Of a stretch of 64,000 bases of DNA, positions 40,756 to 50,319 are shown piece after piece. The position numbers and the translations under genes were made by a program. Every line of letters starts with the position of its first letter. Positions within the stretch are counted from its first letter, which is position 1. Source of the stretch: Peribacillus sp. FSL E2-0218 (GTDB lineage Bacteria > Bacillota > Bacilli > Bacillales > DSM-1321); assembly GCF_037992945.1 (NCBI RefSeq), contig NZ_CP150304.1, positions 2,731,501-2,795,500 of the forward strand, given 5' to 3'. Under the pieces are notes generated by a model. It was not told the origin of the DNA and ran no database searches. It worked only from the letters and a program-made list of their open reading frames with translations.

Positions 40756-41570
40756 TCCTTAGAATTTGAATTGACTCCGTCCTGCGTAAAAGCTTCCAAG
40801 CCATAAAGATAAAAGAAGAATAGATGGCGAATAATCTAAATAATTGTGAGTGTTACTCATGCTTATTCTCCACACTCAACCTCGCAAGTTTCAAGAAGTT
40901 GAAAGTAGGACCATGAATTTTTAATATCTCATTATCCATTATAACATATAAAGCTGTTAATAATTGAGTAAAGATCGTAAAGAAGAGATGATTCTGTAAA
41001 TAATACTTTCAAAAGCCAGATAAATCTGAAGCACAGTCCCGATTACCCTCGAGGTATTCGGGACTGTGCTGTTTAAGAATCCATTCCATATGGTTCTTCC
41101 TGCCCGTTCGCATGAATTGCTTCAAAATGAACCGGGCATGAGAGTAATTTTAGTGCCAAAACCTAAAACAATGAAAGCCCTGCCTCTCTCCCATCCATAC
41201 GGTTCCTAGACCGTGCCTGCGAGAATCAGGTAAAAGCTTGTAAGTACATGTTTATTAATTAAAACCGTCCGTAATTCCAATTGGGAAAAGTATATTCCAA
41301 AAGATAAATGGTACATAGAAGTAAGTTAATGAAGAACAGAAATGGATCGAGGAAAATACTTGGTGACTACTTGTATTTCTTTTATCTAGATGTGTTTAAC
41401 TTGATTCTACTTCATCATACCTATGATGAAAAATTATTTGATTAATAAAAATGTTACTTTAAATTACCCTCCAGTGCTTATCGCTAATAGCACTGAAACT
41501 TTATAATATCACACATATATATAAATGTAAAGTGTTAAATTCAAATCAAGCTTCTTCCTTCTTGAACGCA
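40756..41570. other. Long gene-free stretch with a hairpin
   Basis: About 800 AT-rich bases between the two YdjO-like genes. No open frame with a ribosome site. It contains the strong inverted repeat at 41031-41071 and presumably the promoter of copy 1; cold-shock-type genes often have long leaders, but I cannot show one here. Confidence 0.5.
41031..41071. repeat. 41-bp imperfect palindrome
   Basis: Arms AGCACAGTCCCGA and TCGGGACTGTGCT (13 bp, perfect), with an inner TACC/GGTA pair and a CTCGA centre. No T run follows on the plus strand and no A run precedes, so it is not a plain terminator. Confidence 0.7.
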
Positions 41571-41608
41571 AAAAAATAAAGAGGCAATGTTTCACCTCTT
41601 TTATTTAA
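41571..41608 (-). terminator. Terminator overlapping the end of YdjO copy 2
   Basis: On the minus strand AAATAAAAGAGG pairs with CCTCTTTATTT and is followed by TTTTT; the stem includes the stop codon. Confidence 0.65.
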
Positions 41609-41807
41609 ATGCATTATATTCATTTTCGATTTTTGGCAGTTCCCTGACCTCTTCGATCAATTGACTGCCGCACATTGGGCAATCATAGTTTTCCGAGGCA
41701 AAATCCTTTCTCATCCAACCATTGCAATCTGCTGATCCGCATGCATATACTATCGTATCTTCCATAATGATTTCTGGTTCCTCTGAATTCTTTTTGCCAA
41801 AATACAT
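41601..41807 (-). CDS. YdjO-like zinc-ribbon protein, copy 2
   Basis: A 68-residue paralogue of the gene at 40552: MYFGKKNSEEPEIIMEDTIV, then CGSADCNGWMRKDF and CPMCGSQLIEE, keeping the C-x5-C / C-x2-C ligands and the KGW/NGW motif. GAGGAGG six bases before ATG 41807 supports the start. Downstream of recQ in orientation terms, but separated from it by about 130 bases. Confidence 0.82.
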   Translation of the reverse strand: MYFGKKNSEEPEIIMEDTIVYACGSADCNGWMRKDFASENYDCPMCGSQLIEEVRELPKIENEYNAFK

Positions 41808-41938
41808 GAGCAACCTCCTCTTTTTTATATAAAGACTCTGACCAAAGGCAATAACCTTACCTTTACATCAACCCTAGTATACGCATTAAACCAAAATCTT
41901 ATTTATTCATGGAAAAAATTATCCAAAAAACTATCCGC

Positions 41939-44062
41939 TTATCTTTTTTCCATCCCTGCTTTCACCATGATCGCTTTTATCATAAAATATGAAATATGTT
42001 CAGGCAGGGCTTCTTTCAATGGTTTTAGTTTTTCAGAATTCAATTGTAATGCCGTTTCCAATACGAGACCGTACTCTTCATCCGAGAAAATATCTTCCCA
42101 TTTGATATCCATGTGTTCTTGGGCACACTTTAATAAATGATTTTCGATAGAAATCGTGGACAGTCCTCTTAAGGCTCCAATTTCTTTCATCGATTTACCC
42201 TCTTGGTATAAGCGGTAGCTTTCCAGATGTGAAGGCGTAGTGCTGCGCTTACTTGTTTCCTTAGTAACCATTGTATTGGTTTCAACTTCAGGATGTGCCT
42301 GTACATATTGGGAAATCCTTTCGAGGAACGCTGCGCCGAATCGCTCGAACTTCTGGGTGCCCACCCCTTTGACGTCAAGGAATGCCTGTTCCGTTCCAGG
42401 CAGTTTTGCAGCCATATCCTTTAAGGAAGCATCGGAAAAAATAATGAATGGCGGGACATTTTCATTTGCAGCCATTTCTTTTCTTAATTGCCGTAATTCT
42501 TCAAACAACCCATGATCGACACTGATGCTGCTAACATGCTTCATTTCTTTTCGAAGTACTTTTTTATGCCCCAAAAGGACCTCCCTGCCGGAATTGGTTA
42601 CTTTCAGTACAGGGAATTGCCCGCCCGTCATTTCGATATACTGCTTAGCTGTCAGGAAATCAATGAAATCGCCAACATCCTTTGCCGTTTGATTATTGAT
42701 GATCCCATAAGTCGAAAGCTTCTGAAAGCCAAACTCCTCCACTTTCTTATTCCGTGAACCTGTCAGCACCTGGGAAATCATCATCTTGCCAAATCGCTCA
42801 CCCATGCGCAGCATGCACGAAAGCACCATCTGTGCCTGGGTCGTTACGTCCACGGAATCGCGTTTATCCGTACAATTCTCGCAATGACCGCAATCCTCGG
42901 GGGCTTCTTCCCCAAAATACCGAAGAATGAATGCCTGCAAACACCCTTCGGTAAAGCAATAGTCCTTCATTTTATTTAACTTCTTCAGCTCCTGAGCTTG
43001 CCACTCCTGCGATGGGTTTGATTGATCGATCAAGAATCGCTGAATTTGCATATCTTGCGGGGAATACAACAGGATGCATTCACTTTCCAAACCATCACGG
43101 CCTGCACGGCCCGCTTCCTGATAATAACTTTCCATATTCTTTGGAGTTTGATAATGAATGACGTACCTAACATTCGATTTATCGATCCCCATGCCAAAGG
43201 CCGAAGTCGCAACCATCAAAGAAACTTCATCACGAATGAATTCATCTTGCTGTTTTGAACGATCCTGCTCATTCATCCCAGCATGATAGCGTCCTGTTTT
43301 GAAGCCAGCTTTATTAAGCTTCGCATGCAATGAATCCACTTCTTTCCTGGTTGCCGCATAGATAATGCCCGATTCATTTTTGTTTTTTTCAACATAGCGC
43401 ATTAAAAACCGGCCGCGATTTTCTTCCTTCACAACCGAAAAAAATAAGTTATCCCTGGAGAATCCCGTTGAAATGGCATGCTCCTTGGATATACCAAGGG
43501 ACTGACATATATCATCAATAACGTGCGGGGTCGCTGTCGCCGTCAAGGCCAGGACAGTCGGCTCTGCTGGCATGTTCTTCAGCAAAGTTTTGATTTTTAA
43601 ATAGCTTGGCCGGAAGTCATGGCCCCATTGAGAGATACAATGAGCCTCGTCAATGGCGACCAATGAAATTTCCACACTAAACAACTCCTGTTGAAATGCA
43701 GGGTTTTCCAGTCTTTCAGGAGCAACGTATACCAGCTTATACCGTCCTTGCTTAATATCGTTCATTCTCTTTGAAGATTCCAAACCTGAAATGGAGCTAT
43801 TCAGAAATGTGGCATCAATCCCATTTTGTTCGAGGGCGTCTACTTGATCCTTCATCAAGGAAATAAGCGGGGATATCACGAGTGTAACACCAGGCAACAG
43901 AAGTGCCGGAATTTGATAACATATGGATTTACCCCCGCCCGTAGGCATGATACCGGCTGTATTCATTCCTTTTAACACCTGTTCGATAATCTGTTCCTGT
44001 CCTTTTCTAAATGATTCATAACCATAATACTGCTGTAAATATTCACGTGCCTTCTCCATCAA
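41939..44062 (-). CDS. recQ: RecQ family ATP-dependent DNA helicase
   Basis: A 707-residue 3'-5' helicase. Walker A TGGGKS, DEAH box (IDEAHC), motif VI QEAGRAGRDG, RecQ zinc site (C-x16-C-x2-C-x2-C: CLQAF...CGHCENC), winged helix, HRDC domain (~515-590; DVKGVGTQKFERFG) and a C-terminal HTH_40-type domain (~610-705). It unwinds forks and recombination intermediates. The longer C terminus separates it from the short RecS paralogue of Bacillus. Start at TTG 44062 or the adjacent ATG, after AGGAGG. Confidence 0.94.
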   Translation of the reverse strand: MMEKAREYLQQYYGYESFRKGQEQIIEQVLKGMNTAGIMPTGGGKSICYQIPALLLPGVTLVISPLISLMKDQVDALEQNGIDATFLNSSISGLESSKRMNDIKQGRYKLVYVAPERLENPAFQQELFSVEISLVAIDEAHCISQWGHDFRPSYLKIKTLLKNMPAEPTVLALTATATPHVIDDICQSLGISKEHAISTGFSRDNLFFSVVKEENRGRFLMRYVEKNKNESGIIYAATRKEVDSLHAKLNKAGFKTGRYHAGMNEQDRSKQQDEFIRDEVSLMVATSAFGMGIDKSNVRYVIHYQTPKNMESYYQEAGRAGRDGLESECILLYSPQDMQIQRFLIDQSNPSQEWQAQELKKLNKMKDYCFTEGCLQAFILRYFGEEAPEDCGHCENCTDKRDSVDVTTQAQMVLSCMLRMGERFGKMMISQVLTGSRNKKVEEFGFQKLSTYGIINNQTAKDVGDFIDFLTAKQYIEMTGGQFPVLKVTNSGREVLLGHKKVLRKEMKHVSSISVDHGLFEELRQLRKEMAANENVPPFIIFSDASLKDMAAKLPGTEQAFLDVKGVGTQKFERFGAAFLERISQYVQAHPEVETNTMVTKETSKRSTTPSHLESYRLYQEGKSMKEIGALRGLSTISIENHLLKCAQEHMDIKWEDIFSDEEYGLVLETALQLNSEKLKPLKEALPEHISYFMIKAIMVKAGMEKR

Positions 44063-44148
44063 TTCACTACTCCTCCTATTTATCTTGTAAGGTCCGGTAA
44101 GGGTTCATTACTTTCATTGTACCTGCTTTTCCGATCAACCAAAAGCAC

Positions 44149-44192
44149 AAAAAGAGTAGACACATTAATTCTCCGTGTCTACTCTTTTCAAT
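44149..44192 (-). terminator. Terminator of the LysM-3D gene
   Basis: AAAAGAGTAGACAC and GTGTCTACTCTTTT form a perfect 14-bp stem with T residues at the end. Confidence 0.87.
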
Positions 44193-44217
44193 ATATGAAC
44201 ATGTTTTGCATGGTAAA

Positions 44218-45051
44218 TTAATTCAGGATTTGAACTTTAACATTTTTAACGCCCCAATTATTGGCGTCCTGTTCATTAGGAACAAAAAGGTCCACTCTAT
44301 TTCCCTTGATGGCACTTCCAGTATCGGCAGCTGTTGCGTATCCATACCCCTCCACATAAACTTTTGAACCTAGCGGAATGACTGATGGATCTACGGAAAT
44401 CACTTTTGCATTCGGATTGGCTTTCAAATCAACCCCTGTTGCTGTAGTGCCGCTGCAGCCTTGACAATCAGCCGTGTAAGCCGTTGCTCTGACAGTCAAT
44501 TCTTTTTCCACACCCGCTTGATCGTTGGATTCCTGGTTTGAATCTGCCTTTTCTGGTTGTTCAGCTGGCTTCTCTTGTTCTGCTGGTTTAGCTTGTTCTG
44601 CTGGTTTAGATTGTTCTGCCGGCTTCTCTTGTTCCTCCGGTGCAGCCTGCTCTGATGTTTGCTCAGGACCTGCGCTCGCCGCTTCCACTTTGTTGCCTGC
44701 CGGCTTGATGACTAAATCCTGATCCGGATGGATCGTGTCGGAATTTAGGTCGTTCCAAGATTTAATATCATGTACCGATACATCATATTTGTGTGCTATT
44801 TCCGATAATGTCTCCCCTGACTTGACTTTATGATGCTGTTCTTGAGAGATATGTATGGTTTCTCCTACATAAATCGAGTCTGAAGACAAATCATTCCAAG
44901 ACTTAATATCTTCTATTGATACTTTATATGTTTGAGATATCCCCCATAATGTGTCTCCATCTTTCACTTTGACATCTTCTGCTTGTACCGGAATGGTGAA
45001 TGCACCGGATATTGCAGCCGCTGCCGCTAACGATAAGATTGATTTTTTCAT
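44218..45051 (-). CDS. LysM and 3D domain cell-wall protein (YocH-like)
   Basis: 277 residues: signal peptide (MKKSILSLAAAAAISGAFTIPVQA), two LysM modules (~26-70 and ~74-117), a Pro/Glu/Lys/Gln linker with about five KPAEQ repeats (~140-172), and a C-terminal 3D domain (~188-277) with the three Asp (TAYTAD, SVDPSVIPLG, AADTGSAIKGNRVDLF). It is secreted to bind and trim peptidoglycan, like Bacillus YocH, which is under WalKR control. A clear WalR box is not seen. Monocistronic. Confidence 0.9.
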   Translation of the reverse strand: MKKSILSLAAAAAISGAFTIPVQAEDVKVKDGDTLWGISQTYKVSIEDIKSWNDLSSDSIYVGETIHISQEQHHKVKSGETLSEIAHKYDVSVHDIKSWNDLNSDTIHPDQDLVIKPAGNKVEAASAGPEQTSEQAAPEEQEKPAEQSKPAEQAKPAEQEKPAEQPEKADSNQESNDQAGVEKELTVRATAYTADCQGCSGTTATGVDLKANPNAKVISVDPSVIPLGSKVYVEGYGYATAADTGSAIKGNRVDLFVPNEQDANNWGVKNVKVQILN

Positions 45052-45244
45052 ATGTTGTTACCTCCTTGTGAGCTACTTTATAAGCTACGAGTTAAATCTT
45101 AACATAGTTTTTCTCTATACAAAGAACAAACAGATAAAGAATAGATGACAAACATCACAGGAAGATAACGGTATTATAACAACGATTTATAATATTCTGA
45201 AAAAACATCTTTTTCCATAACATCTCCTTTCCAAAGAAATATAG

Positions 45245-45273
45245 GCATATTATGCACGGCCGAGGCATAAAAA
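45245..45273 (+). promoter_or_regulatory. SigE-type promoter of cotJABC
   Basis: GCATATT (45245-45251), 14 bases, then CATAAAAA (45266-45273), close to the SigE consensus KMATATT-N14-CATACAHT. It lies about 35 bp before the cotJA start and fits the known mother-cell expression of cotJ. Confidence 0.72.
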
Positions 45274-45307
45274 TTAAAGGCCATATTTTTACGAAGGAGG
45301 CATATTC

Positions 45308-45541
45308 GTGACGCGCGATAAATCCTTTACATTAGTCAAATCATATAAACCTTTTCATAGTAAGTTTGATCCTTGTCCCCCCATAGGGAGGAAATACTAC
45401 AGAACGCCACCCCATTTATATATCAATTTTCAACCTCCGAACCTGGAGCAATTCACACCAGAGGAAGCACTGAAATACGGGACGTTATGGAAGTTTTTTT
45501 ATGATTATTATGATAATCCATATCGGGAAAGGGAGTCGTAA
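45308..45541 (+). CDS. cotJA: Spore coat associated protein CotJA
   Basis: A 77-residue Pro/Tyr-rich protein (KSYKPFHSKFDPCPPIGRKYYRTPPHLY, FTPEEALKYGTLWKFFYDYYDNPY), matching CotJA. It is needed with CotJC for assembly into the spore coat. The start is GTG after GAAGGAGG. Its stop directly adjoins the cotJB start (TAA-ATG), and a SigE-type promoter precedes it. Confidence 0.92.
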   Translation: MTRDKSFTLVKSYKPFHSKFDPCPPIGRKYYRTPPHLYINFQPPNLEQFTPEEALKYGTLWKFFYDYYDNPYRERES

Positions 45542-45805
45542 ATGAATAAACTGGATGATGAATATTATAATTTGCTTGAACAAATACAAGCTGCGGATTT
45601 TGTGCTTGTCGAGCTGACTCATTATTTGGATACCCATCCTAATGACCAGCAGGCCCTGCTGCAATTCAATCAATTCCATGAATATTCCAGGCAACTGAAA
45701 GCGGTTTTTGAACCTAAATACGGTCCCTTATTGGGATTCGGAAACAGTTCCGGCGGTGAAAATAAATGGGAATGGGGCCAAGGCCCCTGGCCTTGGCAAG
45801 TATAA
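45542..45805 (+). CDS. cotJB: Spore coat peptide assembly protein CotJB
   Basis: An 87-residue protein with the CotJB pattern (YNLLEQIQAADFVLVELTHYLDTHPND, then FEPKYGPLLGFG) and a Trp/Gly-rich end (WEWGQGPWPWQV). Middle gene of cotJABC, one to twelve bases from its neighbours. The exact molecular role is unknown. Confidence 0.92.
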   Translation: MNKLDDEYYNLLEQIQAADFVLVELTHYLDTHPNDQQALLQFNQFHEYSRQLKAVFEPKYGPLLGFGNSSGGENKWEWGQGPWPWQV

Positions 45806-45817
45806 GGAGAGATATCG

Positions 45818-46387
45818 ATGTGGGTTTATGAAAAGAAGCTGCAATACCCGGTTAAAGTCAGGGACTGCAATCCTAGATTGGCAAAATATTTAATTGAACA
45901 ATACGGGGGAGCCGATGGAGAATTGGCAGCTGCCCTTCGTTACTTAAATCAGCGCTACACGATTCCTGACAAAGTGATTGGATTGTTAACCGATATCGGA
46001 ACGGAAGAATTCGCTCATCTGGAAATGATCGCTACGATGATATATAAGCTCACGAAGGACGCCAAGCCACAACAAATGGCTGAAGCAGGACTTGGAGATC
46101 ATTATGTCAATCATGATAGTGCACTGTTTTATCATGATGCGGCAGGAAACCCATGGACAGCCACGTATATCCAAGCAAAAGGGGATCCGATTGCCGATCT
46201 TTATGAAGATATTGCCGCTGAAGAGAAGGCGCGAGCAACGTATCAGTGGTTAATTGACATCTCAGACGACCCGGATATCAATGATTCCCTAAGGTTTTTA
46301 CGCGAAAGGGAAATTGTCCATAGCATGAGATTTAGAGAGGCAGTGGAGATTTTAAAAGATGAACAAGGTAAAAAGAAGATTTTTTGA
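45818..46387 (+). CDS. cotJC: Spore coat manganese catalase-like protein CotJC
   Basis: A 189-residue four-helix-bundle dimanganese catalase homologue. Metal-ligand Glu/His appear in GTEEFAHLEMIATMI and in REREIVHSMRF, with the Glu pair in DIAAEEKARATYQWL. It resides in the spore coat and is thought to remove hydrogen peroxide. GGAGAG precedes the ATG; last gene of cotJABC, before a strong terminator shared with cvfB. Confidence 0.93.
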   Translation: MWVYEKKLQYPVKVRDCNPRLAKYLIEQYGGADGELAAALRYLNQRYTIPDKVIGLLTDIGTEEFAHLEMIATMIYKLTKDAKPQQMAEAGLGDHYVNHDSALFYHDAAGNPWTATYIQAKGDPIADLYEDIAAEEKARATYQWLIDISDDPDINDSLRFLREREIVHSMRFREAVEILKDEQGKKKIF

Positions 46388-46394
46388 AGAGCAT

Positions 46395-46448
46395 AAAAAA
46401 AATGGACCCCCATCTAAGACTTTTGTCTACAATGGGGGTCCATTTGAA
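46395..46448. terminator. Bidirectional terminator between cotJC and cvfB
   Basis: AAATGGACCCCCA and TGGGGGTCCATTT form a perfect 13-bp stem with a 20-base loop; an A run precedes. Confidence 0.82.
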
Positions 46449-46462
46449 TTCTGCGCTTATCA

Positions 46463-47335
46463 TCATTTACGATCTGAAGAATAAGTCCAGCCGTCTTCCT
46501 GATAAATCTTGTCTTCCTTCATCAATTTGCCAAGAGCACGTTTGAACGCTCCCTTGCTTAAACCGAAGTGAAATTGAATATCATCCGGAGGCGTTTTGTC
46601 TCCATAAGGCATCGCTCCGCCACGATTCATTAAATACTTGAAAATGACATCGGCATCTTCACCCATCAAATCTTGTTTAAACGGAATGAGAGAGACGTTC
46701 AGCGTACCATCTTCCTTACTGTCTATGACGCGGCCCTCCACTAATTCCCCAAGGCGAGGCTCCTCCTTGCGTTCACTTTCATGAATGAAGCAGCGATAGC
46801 CTTCTTGTGATACAAAGAATGATCCGACCATGAGCAGCCGGTAGACATTCCCGCTCACGGTTGTATTACGGACTCCTTTTAAAGGAGCCTTCACGGCAAT
46901 CTCCTGGATTACATCTTCGGTTGCAAGCTTACCGAATAACCGGTCATTGCGATCGGTCTTCAAGGATACATAAAGCCGATCGCCTACCTCCGGCCACAAG
47001 CGGTCAATATTCGGAAGATCATCAAGAGATACAAGGATATCTTTGGAGAGTCCGATGTTCACAAACACCCCAAGCTTCCTTTTCACATTGACAACTTCCG
47101 CCCATCCATATCGATCGATTTGAATGTCGGGGATTTTCATAGTCGCCGTAAGCCTAGCTTGTTTATCATGATAGATGAATACCGTCACCGCATCACCAAT
47201 CTCAAGCTCCGTTCCTTCGTTCGTTTCATTATGATGAAGTAAGACATCTTCTGAACCATCCGTTAAAAACCAGCCGAAATCCGCCTTACGTTCCACTTCT
47301 AACTCTACAGCCATGCCGGCCTGAATTTTTTGCAT
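46463..47335 (-). CDS. cvfB: S1-like RNA-binding protein CvfB (YitL)
   Basis: A 290-residue protein of three S1-type domains (~1-62, ~66-140, ~145-220) and a C-terminal winged helix (~225-285: GDKTPPDDIQFHFGLSKGAFKRALGKLMKEDKI). This is the CvfB/YitL plan; staphylococcal CvfB binds RNA and affects virulence gene expression. The first domain carries ADFGWFLTDG and the second RKLGVFVNIGLSKDILV. AGGAGG lies upstream of the ATG. Monocistronic. Confidence 0.9.
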   Translation of the reverse strand: MQKIQAGMAVELEVERKADFGWFLTDGSEDVLLHHNETNEGTELEIGDAVTVFIYHDKQARLTATMKIPDIQIDRYGWAEVVNVKRKLGVFVNIGLSKDILVSLDDLPNIDRLWPEVGDRLYVSLKTDRNDRLFGKLATEDVIQEIAVKAPLKGVRNTTVSGNVYRLLMVGSFFVSQEGYRCFIHESERKEEPRLGELVEGRVIDSKEDGTLNVSLIPFKQDLMGEDADVIFKYLMNRGGAMPYGDKTPPDDIQFHFGLSKGAFKRALGKLMKEDKIYQEDGWTYSSDRK

Positions 47336-47454
47336 GTATTTGAATCCTCCTGTAACGTACCTTTACCTACAATTATATGGCATTAATTATTTTTTCCAAC
47401 ATCATTGAATTTATCATCTTTTTGTTGTTATGTATACCCATTCCTGCTTTTTCT

Positions 47455-50319
47455 TTACTCATGGTCCCCTTCATTACAGGAATGCGGTATCAAGATTTGC
47501 CCTTTTTTACGATTGCTTAACAACGTATGCATGATCACTTTCGATAATTGGCTCGGCTTGTAAGGTTTAACTAAGTAATCCTTGGCCCCCAAGGAAAGCC
47601 CTTTTTCCCTTTCATCAAGTGCGGTCGATATGAAAACGGGAATCTCCTTCAAGCCAGCGGATACTTTTAACTCCCTTAAAATGCCCCACCCATCCATCTC
47701 TCCTTCTTCAAGAAGGATATCCAGCACAATGGCGTCAGGCGGTGATTTTTTCAGTTCCTGGAAGGCTTTTCTCCCACTATTGAAATAATTCACATGAAAC
47801 CCGCTATCCATCAATTCATATTTCAATAGTTCCGCCAAATTAATATCGTCTTCGATTACCATGATTTCATAGCTCAGTTTTATCGATTGCCGATCATGAT
47901 TCGAGCTCGCTTCCTTTTGCGTAACCTTAGGGAAAGAAATGGTGAATGTGCTCCCTTTTCCGTATTGTGAAACCACCGTCACCTGACCTCCATGCGATTT
48001 GATGATTTCATCAACGATTGCCAGTCCCAGTCCAGTGCCTCCAATTCTGCGGCGATCTGAATTATCGACCCGATAAAACTTCTGAAATAAATGGGGCAGT
48101 GATTCTTCGGGAATGCCAAGCCCTTCATCCTCGATATCAATGGAAAGCATTTCCTTGCTGCTATAAACCCGTACCAATATCCTGCCGCCATCAGGAGAAT
48201 ATTTGATTGAATTACTTAGAAGATTGGTAAAGGCCTGTTCGATCTTTATCCGATCTCCCAAAATCATCACGTCAGTCGTTTCCACTTGAAGCTGAATATC
48301 ATGGTGTGCTGTATTTATTTCCAAGTGTTCGATGACCTTCTGGAGCAATGGAAGGACCTCCACATATTTTTTTTCATAAACCTGTTTGCCCGACTCCATT
48401 TTTTGAACATCCAGAAAATCATTGATAAGTGCTGTCAGCCGTTTCGCTTCATTGTAGATCGTCTGCAGATATTTTGTCTGCCTTTCCGGCTTCAATGGTT
48501 TATTTAGCATCAATTCGGTAAAACCAAGGACGCTTGCAAGCGGAGTCCTTAATTCATGGCTGACCGTACTGACGAATTCGGATTTCATTTGATCCACTTC
48601 ATATTCCATCGTTATATCCCGATAAACCAAGATAGTCCCAAAACCCTCTTCACGATAGCGCAAAGCTTCGAAATAAACCTTTATGACCTGATTCGTTTCT
48701 TTCTTTTTAAAAGTGAAGCTGCGTTGTTCATGATTGGCTTCTTCAAGATGCTGAATCGCTTCCTCCAACGAGCGGGAAAATCTATCCCCCTCCATTTGTT
48801 CAGATAACTCAGCACTCCACTTCTCCCATGGCAAGTCAATGATTTGATCAGGGGTTGAACCGGTTTTAAAAATATCGCAGAAGGGCTGATTGACCTGCAC
48901 AACCTTTCCATCCTGATCGATCAACTGGATGCCTTCCTTTATCGTGTTCAAAATATCTTGATTTAATTTTCGATTACCTTCGGTTTGCTCGTATAGCTTG
49001 ATTTTGTCAAGAGACGTGGCGATTTGCTTGGCCAGTGTTTCGCATTCTTCCACTTCCTGATCCTTAAATGGCGTTCCATATCTGCTGTAAACCATGATGG
49101 CGTCTACTTCTTGAAACGTGGATAAAACGGGAAGATATAAATCATAACTGTAATTCGTATTTTCGTGATACCCTTTCTCCGCGTCCAATTGTTCTCTTTT
49201 TATCGTGAAGGGTTTCTTTTCTTCTAGCAAACGATAATTCAAACCACTGTGGATGTTGTTTCGGAATTGCTTCACGCCATTATCCGAAATTCCAAATGAA
49301 GAAGATGCATCTTCATGAACTAAAGCAATCATCCCGCGATCAGCCGAAATGATCTTACTCATATTAAAGACAATGCTCTTCAATACTTCGTTTTTATCCA
49401 ATGTGGAGGATATCCCGTTGATCAATTCATTTCTCCTTGTTAGCTTCTGTTCATTATCCCTTATGATCCCAAGTGTCACTTGCAGTTCATTTTGCTGGGC
49501 CTGCAGTTCATCCTGCTGTGCCAGCAGCTCTTCATTATGCGCCATCAATTCCTGCTCTTTTTCCTGAACGCTGGATAACATTTTTTTGAAGGCGATCGAC
49601 AAAGCCCCAAGCTCATCCCTGCGATTTTCATTGACCGAAATGACAGCCTCCCGACCAGCAGCAATCTCATTGGCTGCCATTGAGAAATCGGCAAGTGGCT
49701 TACCGATATTCTTGATAATCGATCTGACTATGAACAGGAAGATGAATAAGAAAATAAGAACGAATCCGACAAATACGCCTTGAAGGATGGACTGTTCTTT
49801 TGTAAGATCCTTCACGTTTTCATCACGTTTCTCCGTCAGCTTGCCCAAATATGATTTTATCAGGCTGCGAAAATCCGAAACTTGCGCCATGTGTGTGCCA
49901 CCGTTGTTTTCGGGGGAATCCAATAAGGACGGGAGAGCTTCGCTAAAATAATAACTGGTAAAATTGTCAAGCTTATCGGTCATGACCCTATCTTCCTTGG
50001 AATGAGCAATAGCCTTAAACTGTTCAATATTTTCCCGAATCGAAATTTCCTCTTGGGTGGATTGTTCCTTTAACCCATCTTTATCAAGTGAATTATAGGC
50101 TGTCAAATTTAAAAAGACCGTATGATATTGGTCGAGTATATCTTCAATTACTAATTGTTTTCCGACAATGCTTTGCCGGTGCTGGATATATTCAGCGTGC
50201 AAAGACTGCAAATGGAAAAATAATATGCCTGTCCCGGCAATGAATAGGATGATGCATCCCGTCATCAAAGACACGACCTGCCTTGACAGACTTTTAGTAA
50301 TGTATGGATTCAGCTTCAT
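47455..50319 (-). CDS. Hybrid sensor histidine kinase/response regulator
   Basis: 954 residues: two membrane helices (~17-37, ~180-200) around an extracytoplasmic helical sensor, HAMP (~200-252), a Gln/Glu-rich coiled coil (LLAQQDELQAQQNELQ), GAF (~305-445), PAS (~452-575), HisKA with His588 (SHELRTPLASVLGF), HATPase (NSIKYSP, DEGLGIP, GGTGLGLAI) and a C-terminal receiver with Asp867 (IVLDILL). It overlaps the upstream single-receiver gene by 26 bases. Phosphate likely passes from His588 to Asp867, and on to the Hpt protein encoded in the same operon. Confidence 0.93.
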   Translation of the reverse strand: MKLNPYITKSLSRQVVSLMTGCIILFIAGTGILFFHLQSLHAEYIQHRQSIVGKQLVIEDILDQYHTVFLNLTAYNSLDKDGLKEQSTQEEISIRENIEQFKAIAHSKEDRVMTDKLDNFTSYYFSEALPSLLDSPENNGGTHMAQVSDFRSLIKSYLGKLTEKRDENVKDLTKEQSILQGVFVGFVLIFLFIFLFIVRSIIKNIGKPLADFSMAANEIAAGREAVISVNENRRDELGALSIAFKKMLSSVQEKEQELMAHNEELLAQQDELQAQQNELQVTLGIIRDNEQKLTRRNELINGISSTLDKNEVLKSIVFNMSKIISADRGMIALVHEDASSSFGISDNGVKQFRNNIHSGLNYRLLEEKKPFTIKREQLDAEKGYHENTNYSYDLYLPVLSTFQEVDAIMVYSRYGTPFKDQEVEECETLAKQIATSLDKIKLYEQTEGNRKLNQDILNTIKEGIQLIDQDGKVVQVNQPFCDIFKTGSTPDQIIDLPWEKWSAELSEQMEGDRFSRSLEEAIQHLEEANHEQRSFTFKKKETNQVIKVYFEALRYREEGFGTILVYRDITMEYEVDQMKSEFVSTVSHELRTPLASVLGFTELMLNKPLKPERQTKYLQTIYNEAKRLTALINDFLDVQKMESGKQVYEKKYVEVLPLLQKVIEHLEINTAHHDIQLQVETTDVMILGDRIKIEQAFTNLLSNSIKYSPDGGRILVRVYSSKEMLSIDIEDEGLGIPEESLPHLFQKFYRVDNSDRRRIGGTGLGLAIVDEIIKSHGGQVTVVSQYGKGSTFTISFPKVTQKEASSNHDRQSIKLSYEIMVIEDDINLAELLKYELMDSGFHVNYFNSGRKAFQELKKSPPDAIVLDILLEEGEMDGWGILRELKVSAGLKEIPVFISTALDEREKGLSLGAKDYLVKPYKPSQLSKVIMHTLLSNRKKGQILIPHSCNEGDHE

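Noticed and set aside
44525..44722. Open frame with repeated CSAGxxCSAG on the plus strand
   Set aside because: It is the antisense shadow of the KPAEQ repeat linker of the LysM-3D protein and has no ribosome site.
44970..45180. WalR box upstream of the LysM-3D gene
   Set aside because: The best candidate (TGTTTG-N5-TGTATA) departs from TGTWAH-N5-TGTWAH in both halves, so I do not call it.
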